Positions 4,382 to 9,203 of a stretch of 9,203 bases of DNA are shown piece by piece. A program made the position numbers and the translations under genes. Source of the DNA: an uncultured Collinsella sp. (GTDB lineage: Bacteria; Actinomycetota; Coriobacteriia; Coriobacteriales; Coriobacteriaceae); the NCBI GenBank assembly GCA_905208635.1, contig CAJLPX010000046.1, forward strand, positions 1 to 9,203. Reading direction: 5' to 3'. Below the pieces are notes generated by a model. It searched no databases, had not been told where the DNA came from, and saw only the letters and a list, made by a program, of their open reading frames with translations. How positions within the stretch are numbered: position 1 is the stretch's first letter; each line of letters starts with the position of its first letter.

Positions 4382-6973
4382 ATGACCGCGCACTATCAGC
4401 AGGTGCTCGAGGGTACATACGACAACCACGTGCTTCCGTTTTTGTGGATGAAGGGCGAGAGCCATAAGACCATTGCCGAGTATCTGGAAAAGATCGCCGG
4501 CGCCGACATCCACGAGGTCTGTCTCGAAAGCCGCCCACACCCCGATTTTTGCGGCGAGGGCTGGTGGCGCGACTTGCGCTTTGTCATTGACGAGTGCAAG
4601 CAGCTAGGCCTTAAGCTCTGGATCTTGGACGACGCGCACTTCCCCACGGGCTTTGCCAACGGCGCCGTCAAGGAGGCCGTGCCCGAGCTCCGCAAGATCG
4701 TGCTCACGCACCGCACGTTCGACATCGTGGGCCCCACGTCCGCCGCGAGCATCGCGCTCGCCAACATGCTCGACAAAACGGAGCGCTTCTACGGCGTGAC
4801 ATTTATGCAGGACGGCAGCCCCGTCGACGTCGCTTACCGAGTAATCGACGATGCAGACGGCAACCCCAGCCGCCTGGTCTTCGATGCACCTGCGGGCCTC
4901 ACGCAGGCATGCGTGATGTTCACGAGCGGCAAGACCTCCTACAACGAGGACTACATCAATATGGTCGACCGCACCTCGGTGGCGCAGCTCATCGATGCTG
5001 TCTACGAGCCGCATTTTGAGCATCTGGGCGATGAGTTTGGCAAGACGATCCTGGGCTTTTTCTCCGATGAGCCCGGATTTGCCAACGAGAAGGGCACCAC
5101 GGGCCCCGATGGCATCTCGGACACGCTCATCGGCAAGGCCACCGCGCCCCTACCCTGGTCGGCCGAGCTTGAGCGTCGCCTGCGCGCGGCACTGGGCGAG
5201 CGCTACCTGGCCGAGCTCCCGCACCTGTGGGACCGCGAGCCGGCCGGCGCGCACGTACGCCACGTCTATATGGACATCGCGAGCACCCTCTATAAGGAGT
5301 GCTTCTGCGACCAGCTCGGAGACTGGTGCCGCGCGCGCGGCGTGCAGTACATCGGCCACGTTATCGAGGACAAGGACTGCCACGCGCGCCTGGGCGTGGG
5401 CGCCGGGCACTACTTCCGCGCCGTGGGCGGTCAGGACATGGCGGGCGTCGACATCGTGATCAACCAGCTGGTACCCGGCATGGACCGCGGCCTTCACAGC
5501 TACGGACGCGGCGTGTGGGACCTCGAGTTCTATAACTACGTGCTGCCCAAGCTGGGCTCCTCGGCAGCACACCTCGACCCCAAAAAGCAGGGGCGCTGCA
5601 TGGCCGAGGTCTTTGGCGCATTTGGATGGCACGAAGGCCTACGCGAGATGAAGTGGATCGCCGATCATTTTTTGGTGCGCGGCGTCAATTGGTTTGTGCC
5701 GCATGCCTTTAGCATGGCCGCCTTCCCCGACTGGGACTGCCCGCCGCATTTCTATGCGCATGGCCAAAACCCCCAGTTTGCACACTTTGGGCAGCTTATG
5801 AGCTACATGAACCGTACGGCGAGCCTGCTGAGCGGCGGGCGCGCAACGACCCCGGTGGCGCTTCTCTACCATGCGGACGCCGAGTGGGCAGGCGAGGCGA
5901 ACTTTATGCAGCATGCCGCCTCCGAGCTTATGCGCGCGCAGGTCGACTTTGACATCGTGCCGGCAGAGGCATTTGAGGACGCAGGGCGCTATGCCGTTGA
6001 AATTGCCGCAGACGGTAGCGGCTTTAGCGTGAACGGCCAGGCATACCGCTGCCTGGTGATGCCCGGAGCCGAGTTTGTCGGCGGAGCCGTGCTCGACTTT
6101 GCCGCGCGCGCCGCAGCCGCAGGTGTTGCCGTGTACGCGCTGGATGAGTTGCCGAGCAAGCGCTACGACGGTGATATTGCAGCCCGCGAGGGCTTTGCCT
6201 CCGTGGATGCAGCCGCGGTCGCCGGCATCAAGCTCCTGGCAACCGCCGAGCTCGCAGGCACGCTTGCCGACGCCGGTATGCAGACCGTGGTTTGTGCCGA
6301 GTCCCAGCCCTGGCTGCGCGCACTGCGCTACGAGCGGGCGGGCGAGACCTATCTGATGCTCGTCAACGAGCATCCCAAGCAGGGTATCTCCACTCAGATT
6401 GCGCTTGCCGACGGTATACCCGTTGCAGGCGCGCGCCTCGACCTGCTCAACGGCACCGATCCCGCCGCCTTTGACGGCACGCTCGAGCTGGCTCCCTACG
6501 AGAGCTGCATCGTGGTCCTTGGGGCTACAGGTTCCGCCGGCGCGGCAACTGCTGGAGACGAAGCCACATGCGTCGACGGGCCCTGGGCGGTTGCCTTCTC
6601 TGCCCCTGGCACCGATGCCTTTGGCGAGTCTGTTGAGCTTGCAGACCTGCACGACCTTTCCTCGGCCGAGTTCCCCGGCAAGGCCGGCACATTCCGCTAC
6701 CAGGCTTCCTTTGTCCTGGGCGAAGCGGCCACCCGCACCGTCATCGACCTTGGCGAGGTCTTTGAGACCGCAACCGTCACCCTCGACGGCAAATCCCTCG
6801 GCACGCGCATCTGTCCGCCTTACTGCTTTGAGGCCGGCGCGCTTTTGGCCGGCGAGCACGCGCTTACGATCGATATCATCAACACCCTCGACCACGCCGT
6901 CCCCGACATGTTCGGCATGACCGAGCCCTCCGATCCCAGCGGCCTCTTGGGGCCCGTACGCGTGCTCGGATAG
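4382..6973 (+). CDS. Large cytoplasmic glycoside hydrolase, GH106 (alpha-L-rhamnosidase)-like
   Basis: This encodes an 863-residue protein. The start at 4382 follows AAGGAGG (4371-4377) with a 4-nt gap; the frame stays open further upstream but lacks other support. There is no signal peptide, so the enzyme should act inside the cell. The N-terminal half looks like a TIM-barrel glycosidase of the GH106 kind: PHPDFCGEGWWRDLRFVID (52-70), LWILDDAHFPTGFANG (79-94), FFSDEPGF (226-233) with E230, a central HYFRAVGGQDMAG (343-355), and MAEVFGAFGW (407-416) with E409. The acidic residues E230 and E409 are the likeliest catalytic pair, but this is by analogy. A middle alpha/beta region (about 485-715) resembles the accessory domains of these enzymes. 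The C-terminus (about 770-863) is a beta-sandwich like the galactose-binding modules of GH2/GH106, with IDLGEVFETATVTLDGKSLG (788-807) and DIINTLDH (831-838). Rhamnosidase activity is a guess; another exo-glycosidase is possible. It is divergent from the AraC-type regulator. Confidence 0.85.
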   Translation: MTAHYQQVLEGTYDNHVLPFLWMKGESHKTIAEYLEKIAGADIHEVCLESRPHPDFCGEGWWRDLRFVIDECKQLGLKLWILDDAHFPTGFANGAVKEAVPELRKIVLTHRTFDIVGPTSAASIALANMLDKTERFYGVTFMQDGSPVDVAYRVIDDADGNPSRLVFDAPAGLTQACVMFTSGKTSYNEDYINMVDRTSVAQLIDAVYEPHFEHLGDEFGKTILGFFSDEPGFANEKGTTGPDGISDTLIGKATAPLPWSAELERRLRAALGERYLAELPHLWDREPAGAHVRHVYMDIASTLYKECFCDQLGDWCRARGVQYIGHVIEDKDCHARLGVGAGHYFRAVGGQDMAGVDIVINQLVPGMDRGLHSYGRGVWDLEFYNYVLPKLGSSAAHLDPKKQGRCMAEVFGAFGWHEGLREMKWIADHFLVRGVNWFVPHAFSMAAFPDWDCPPHFYAHGQNPQFAHFGQLMSYMNRTASLLSGGRATTPVALLYHADAEWAGEANFMQHAASELMRAQVDFDIVPAEAFEDAGRYAVEIAADGSGFSVNGQAYRCLVMPGAEFVGGAVLDFAARAAAAGVAVYALDELPSKRYDGDIAAREGFASVDAAAVAGIKLLATAELAGTLADAGMQTVVCAESQPWLRALRYERAGETYLMLVNEHPKQGISTQIALADGIPVAGARLDLLNGTDPAAFDGTLELAPYESCIVVLGATGSAGAATAGDEATCVDGPWAVAFSAPGTDAFGESVELADLHDLSSAEFPGKAGTFRYQASFVLGEAATRTVIDLGEVFETATVTLDGKSLGTRICPPYCFEAGALLAGEHALTIDIINTLDHAVPDMFGMTEPSDPSGLLGPVRVLG

Positions 6974-6975
6974 CA

Positions 6976-6998
6976 GCCCGAGCGCAAACAACTCGGGC
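6976..6998 (+). terminator. Hairpin right after the GH106-like gene
   Basis: GCCCGAG (6976-6982) and CTCGGGC (6992-6998) form a 7-bp stem with a CGCAAACAA loop, 3 nt after the stop codon. No T-run follows, so it is a weak or Rho-assisted terminator at best. Its right arm can instead pair with GCCCG at 7018-7022, which belongs to the degenerate repeat copy, so the two folds exclude each other. Confidence 0.4.
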
Positions 6999-7062
6999 AG
7001 GGCACGCCCTATGTTGAGCCCGCGCAGCGTCGAGCGGTCCGTCGTTCATAGACCGGCGGACC
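6994..7062 (+). repeat. Structured repeat, degenerate short copy 3
   Basis: The 18-nt block GCCCGCGCAGCGTCGAGC (7018-7035) is identical to 144-161 in copy 1. It includes the linker found in both full copies. As in those copies, a hairpin follows: 7036-7044 with 7054-7062, 9 bp with one G-U pair, but with unrelated bases and a 9-nt loop. The long hairpin is reduced to CGGGC/GCCCG (6994-6998 with 7018-7022) around a small AGGG-CACG-CCCT hairpin. It lies between the GH106-like gene and the rpiR-type gene. Confidence 0.6.
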
Positions 7063-7090
7063 AAAACTCCCAGCCAAGCCGAACGTTTTA

Positions 7091-7115
7091 TTTATCGCTA
7101 TGATTGGTTTATCGC
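7091..7115 (+). promoter_or_regulatory. Candidate promoter/operator of the RpiR-type gene
   Basis: A good -10 box, TATGAT (7099-7104), lies 33 nt before the start codon, but no convincing -35 box is present at the right distance. Two copies of TTTATCGC (7091-7098 and 7108-7115) flank it, 17 nt apart. Such an arrangement would suit a regulator site, possibly for autoregulation. Confidence 0.35.
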
Positions 7116-7137
7116 GACGCAAACGCATAGGAGCCAT

Positions 7138-7992
7138 ATGGATATCAGGCGAAAGATCACGCAGGGCAAAAGCCTCACCCCCACCGAGCAACAACTTGGG
7201 CGAACGGCCCTCGCCATGGGCGAGGATGTGCGCGGGCTTTCCATTAAGGAATTTGCCGCGTGCGCCAACGTTTCGGTCGCGAGCGTGCACCGCTTTTGCA
7301 AAAAGCTCGGCCTCGAGGGATTCAAAGACCTCAAGGTCGAGCTCATCCGCCAGGCGACCGAGGCGGGCAACCGGCGCGACGTGGACATCAACTTTCCCTT
7401 CGATGCCACCTCCACCCCTGCGCAGGTGATGGAGCGCATGGAGGGGCTCTACCAGACCACCTTGGCCGAAACGCAGGAGCTGCTCGACCCTGCACAGCTC
7501 GACCACGCCGCCAAGCTCATCATGCGCGCCGGCACCGTGGACATCTACACGGGCTCGCATAACCTGTATCCAGCGGGAATGTTCCGCGATCGCCTGCTTT
7601 CCGCCGGCAAAAGCGCGACGTGCCACGACAGCGTCGAGGCGCAGGTGCGCACGGCGCTCGCCTCGGGTCCCGACCATGTGGCAATCGTCATCTCCTACAG
7701 CGGCCTTGCCCCCAACCTCAAGGAGATCTTGCCAATCCTTAGCAGTCGACATGTCCCGGTCATCGTCATCGGCACGCCGTACTGTGCCCGCATTCACCCC
7801 GGCTTTGCCGCCTATCTCACGGTAAGCGACCACGAGAGCATGACGCACCGCATCACGCAGTTCGCCAGCCATATCGCCGTGCAATACGTACTCGATTCGC
7901 TCTATAGCAGCTACTTTGCCAAAGATTACGCCCGCTGCTCCGAGTTCCTAGAGCGCTCGTTCCCCTACACCCGCCTGCCCGGACTCAAGTAG
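7138..7992 (+). CDS. RpiR/MurR-family transcriptional regulator with SIS domain
   Basis: This encodes a 284-residue regulator. The start at 7138 follows TAGGAG with a short 4-nt gap and gives the usual N-terminus. An RpiR-type helix-turn-helix occupies about residues 12-75, with SIKEFAACANVSVASVHRFCKKLG (35-58) as the DNA-reading part and GFKDLKVELIR after it. A SIS (sugar isomerase) domain spans about 118-258. It contains a glycine/serine strand-loop (YTGSHN, 137-142) and the VISYSGLAPNLKEILPIL segment (184-201), which in this family bind sugar phosphates. The protein is probably a cytoplasmic sensor of a phosphosugar made by the PTS and the GH1 enzyme. It lies downstream of the GH106-like gene on the same strand, separated by 164 bp with hairpins, and is convergent with the XRE-type gene. 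The true target genes and ligand cannot be read from the sequence. Confidence 0.93.
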   Translation: MDIRRKITQGKSLTPTEQQLGRTALAMGEDVRGLSIKEFAACANVSVASVHRFCKKLGLEGFKDLKVELIRQATEAGNRRDVDINFPFDATSTPAQVMERMEGLYQTTLAETQELLDPAQLDHAAKLIMRAGTVDIYTGSHNLYPAGMFRDRLLSAGKSATCHDSVEAQVRTALASGPDHVAIVISYSGLAPNLKEILPILSSRHVPVIVIGTPYCARIHPGFAAYLTVSDHESMTHRITQFASHIAVQYVLDSLYSSYFAKDYARCSEFLERSFPYTRLPGLK

Positions 7993-7996
7993 CGAC

Positions 7997-8018
7997 GAGT
8001 GTGGATTTTTGGACACTC
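7997..8018 (+). repeat. Small hairpin with GGATTTTTGG loop, copy 1
   Basis: GAGTGT (7997-8002) and ACACTC (8013-8018) pair around GGATTTTTGG, starting 4 nt after the RpiR-type stop codon. A second copy with the same loop and compensated stem bases is at 8864-8885. Confidence 0.65.
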
Positions 8019-8025
8019 AGATAAC

Positions 8026-8094
8026 GAGCGTGGATAATCTCCCACTTTGAGCCCGCACACAGGCCAAACCCGGGAGATTATCCACGCTCATTTT
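8026..8094 (+). terminator. 18-bp perfect inverted repeat between convergent genes, probable terminator
   Basis: GAGCGTGGATAATCTCCC (8026-8043) has its exact reverse complement at 8072-8089, with a 28-nt loop. On the plus strand the stem is followed by ATTTT (8090-8094), which fits a terminator for the RpiR-type gene. The minus strand lacks a T-run, though the stem could still slow transcription of the XRE-type gene. The 5' arm begins like the small hairpins at 7997 and 8864 (ACGAGYGYGGAT), so it may be a member of the same repeat family. Confidence 0.6.
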
Positions 8095-8134
8095 GGGTCC
8101 CCTGGGAACGCATGAGGAGGGCGGAAGACAGCCG

Positions 8135-8755
8135 TTATTTGCGAGGCGTCAGCGACGTAAAGAGTCCGTGTTGGTTGCAGTAAAGATATATCCTGCCGCG
8201 CCCGGTAATATGGAAGCGCGGCTGCACCGATTGCTCTGGATAGAGCTTCTTAAAGCAGATGCCGTCCATAGTCGCATATGCCACAAAGCTAATGTAGTGA
8301 TCCTTGGTCATGGGATGATCGAGCGTGACGTACCAATCGTCCTCGATGCGCTCGATGGAAAAGGCATGGTCCGCGTCCGGCTCTTCGGCCTCCTGGGGAA
8401 ACATCGTGGAGCCACAGCAGCTAAAGCTGCCTTCTCCGAGCGCGTGCACAACGTTTCCGCAGATAGGGCAAACGTAAAAGACGCCTTTGAGCATATTGCC
8501 TGCACGGTTGGCGTTGGCCCGAATGTCACCAGCCAAAAGCTCAGCCACGCTTATGCCGAGTCTCTGGGCCAAAGGCTCAACGAGGGAAATGTCGGGAAGG
8601 CCGCGGCCGGATTCCCACTTGCTGACGGCTTTATCGGTCACGCCAAGGCTTTCCGCCAGGGCGCGCTGGGTGAGGCCGCGCTCTTCGCGCAGCTGCTTGA
8701 TGGCATGCGCTGCCAAAAAAGTATGGGAGGCATTGGTTTGCCGTGTCTGGTTCAT
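8135..8755 (-). CDS. XRE-family helix-turn-helix fused to desulfoferrodoxin (superoxide reductase) module
   Basis: This encodes a 206-residue protein. The start at 8755-8753 is preferred because the next upstream ATG (8812) overlaps the likely promoter; neither has a strong ribosome binding site. Residues about 16-77 are an XRE helix-turn-helix (KQLREERGLTQRALAESLGV, then DKAVSKWESGRGLPD). Residues about 92-117 match the desulforedoxin FeCys4 knuckle: C96-x2-C99 and the pair C113-C114. Residues about 126-206 match the superoxide reductase core. Its expected iron ligands are all present: H130, H147 and H153 in DHPMTKDHYISF, and C193/H196 in YCNQHGLF. The Glu-Lys pair normally just before the first histidine is replaced by Ala-Asp (128-129); that lysine is important for catalysis in known enzymes. 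I infer a DNA-binding sensor of superoxide, peroxide or iron state rather than a detoxifying enzyme. It is convergent with the RpiR-type gene. Confidence 0.9.
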   Translation of the reverse strand: MNQTRQTNASHTFLAAHAIKQLREERGLTQRALAESLGVTDKAVSKWESGRGLPDISLVEPLAQRLGISVAELLAGDIRANANRAGNMLKGVFYVCPICGNVVHALGEGSFSCCGSTMFPQEAEEPDADHAFSIERIEDDWYVTLDHPMTKDHYISFVAYATMDGICFKKLYPEQSVQPRFHITGRGRIYLYCNQHGLFTSLTPRK

Positions 8756-8786
8756 GGGCTGTCCAATCAAATTGAAGAAATGGAGT

Positions 8787-8796
8787 GAACCGGTTC
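8787..8796. promoter_or_regulatory. Palindrome GAACCGGTTC in the XRE-type gene leader
   Basis: This perfect 10-nt palindrome lies just downstream of the -10 box (8804-8809) and 31 nt before the start codon, near the expected transcription start. This position suits an autorepressor site; the assignment is an inference from position only. Confidence 0.3.
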
Positions 8797-8803
8797 GACA
8801 GTC

Positions 8804-8832
8804 AGTATCCATTTGAAGGCCAGGCTCGACAA
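8804..8832 (-). promoter_or_regulatory. Candidate promoter of the XRE-type gene
   Basis: On the minus strand, TTGTCG (8832-8827) and GATACT (8809-8804) are 17 nt apart, about 50 nt before the start codon. Each matches the consensus at four of six positions. Confidence 0.4.
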
Positions 8833-8833
8833 C

Positions 8834-8846
8834 CTACGCTGCGTAG
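8834..8846. promoter_or_regulatory. Palindrome CTACGCTGCGTAG beside the XRE-type promoter
   Basis: Two 6-nt arms with a single central T lie 1 nt upstream of the -35 box (on the minus strand). It is a candidate binding site for the XRE-type protein or another regulator. Confidence 0.35.
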
Positions 8847-8863
8847 ACATGCGCCAATCGAAC

Positions 8864-8885
8864 GAGCGCGGATTTTTGGACGCTC
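8864..8885 (+). repeat. Small hairpin with GGATTTTTGG loop, copy 2
   Basis: GAGCG (8864-8868) pairs with CGCTC (8881-8885) around a 12-nt loop that differs from the 7997-8018 copy at one base only. The stem differs by a compensated pair (T-A there, C-G here). Confidence 0.65.
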
Positions 8886-8893
8886 ATCCTGAG

Positions 8894-8947
8894 TAGTCAT
8901 TTAAGAACGTCCCCAATGACTACTCATTTATGTCTGTCCCCAATGAC
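8894..8947 (+). repeat. 27-nt tandem repeat, two units, REP-like
   Basis: Units 8894-8920 and 8921-8947 match at 22 of 27 positions; both end in GTCCCCAATGAC. The first unit also takes part in an 11-bp inverted repeat (GAGTAGTCATT 8891-8901 with AATGACTACTC 8915-8925). Short palindromes with a GTCCCCAATGA core look like the REP-type repeats mobilised by RAYT transposases; that link is from memory and no transposase is seen here. The whole gap 8756-9123 contains no credible gene. Confidence 0.6.
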
Positions 8948-8985
8948 TACCACGGCAACGCCGATGTTTTGGTAGCGACAGCGAA

Positions 8986-9124
8986 AACCCGCCAGAGCGA
9001 GCAAGGTGCCTTGAAACGAGGCGGCATTGACCTTCTGGTCATGCCGCCGAAGTTGAAAGGCAGATTGCCGCTCTGGCGGGTTTGCAGCGTCGAGCAGTTA
9101 CGTCGTTTGGTAAAACGCCGTAAC
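8986..9124 (+). repeat. Structured intergenic repeat, full copy 2
   Basis: It has the same architecture as copy 1. The outer stem is 8986-8999 with 9069-9082, then the same single bulged A (9000) and 9001-9004 with 9065-9068. A middle stem (9007-9012 with 9057-9062) follows, then the same tandem G-A step (9013-9014 opposite 9055-9056). The inner stem is 9020-9027 with 9041-9048, with a one-base bulge, GACC/GGTC and an identical TTCT loop. The identical linker GCAGCGTCGAGCAG leads to a short hairpin, 9097-9108 with 9113-9124 (one mismatch), loop GGTA. The last base overlaps the stop codon of the next minus-strand gene. Unlike copy 1 it has no T-run. Confidence 0.85.
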
Positions 9125-9203
9125 TAACGAGCTCCGTACTGCTCGTAGTAGGCGTCGATAGCGGCCTTGAGCTCGTCGTCGATGACGACTTTGCCGTCGA
9201 TCT
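9124..9203 (-). CDS. C-terminal end of an unrecognised gene
   Basis: The last 25 sense codons and a TAG stop (9126-9124) are visible, running off the right edge. The translated end reads IDGKVVIDDELKAAIDAYY followed by EQYGAR. Third positions are nearly all G or C, as in the other genes of the window, which supports it being coding. The end is acidic and probably helical. This is too short to assign a family. Confidence 0.7.
   Translation of the reverse strand, partial: IDGKVVIDDELKAAIDAYYEQYGAR

Noticed and set aside
5639..6991. Long open frame on the minus strand opposite the GH106-like gene
   Set aside because: It is antisense to a well-supported gene, its translation shows no domain, and it runs into the 3' hairpin region.
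51..9124. Whole window as a transposon or genomic island flanked by direct repeats
   Set aside because: The two flanking elements are in the same orientation but differ at many positions in compensated fashion, a third copy lies inside, and there is no integrase or transposase; they are family members, not target duplications.
8930..9127. Open frame of 65 codons on the plus strand
   Set aside because: It lies entirely over the tandem repeat and structured repeat copy 2 and has no ribosome binding site.

Overview
The window looks like a chromosomal segment of a high-GC gut actinobacterium of the class Coriobacteriia, most likely Collinsella or a close relative. This is inferred from the GC-rich third codon positions, the sugar-uptake and glycosidase gene content, and the dense structured intergenic repeats. 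No rRNA, tRNA, CRISPR array or transposase gene was seen.

Layout, left to right: (1) a possible start of a minus-strand gene at the left edge (1-41, weak); (2) a 140-nt structured repeat (51-190) whose right end lies next to the stop codon of a minus-strand lipoprotein gene (194-751); (3) a minus-strand glucose-type PTS enzyme IIA (988-1524) with its own promoter and a strong terminator; (4) a minus-strand GH1 6-phospho-beta-glucosidase (1665-3104); (5) a minus-strand AraC-family regulator (3275-4267); (6) transcribed divergently from it, a large cytoplasmic glycosidase resembling family GH106 (4382-6973); (7) a short intergenic stretch with a degenerate third copy of the repeat; (8) a plus-strand RpiR/SIS-type regulator (7138-7992); (9) convergent to it, a minus-strand protein (8135-8755) that fuses an XRE helix-turn-helix to a complete desulfoferrodoxin (superoxide reductase) module; (10) a repeat-rich intergenic stretch of about 370 bp holding a small hairpin, a 27-nt tandem repeat and a second full copy of the structured repeat; and (11) the last 26 codons of an unrecognised minus-strand gene.

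How the genes fit together (inference): the middle of the window reads as a glycoside-use locus. EIIA would donate phosphate for PTS import of a beta-glucoside. The GH1 enzyme would cleave the 6-phosphorylated glycoside, and the GH106-like enzyme would remove another sugar in the cytoplasm. AraC and RpiR/SIS regulators would sense the sugar and its phosphate. The membrane PTS components (IIB/IIC) are not in the window.

The two most notable items are outside that pathway. One is the structured repeat family: the two full copies differ at many stem positions but keep their pairing through compensatory changes, including a base-pair insertion/deletion. The other is the XRE-desulfoferrodoxin fusion. 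It keeps all the expected iron ligands but lacks the Glu-Lys pair that normally precedes the first histidine, which points to a redox-sensing repressor rather than a detoxifying enzyme.
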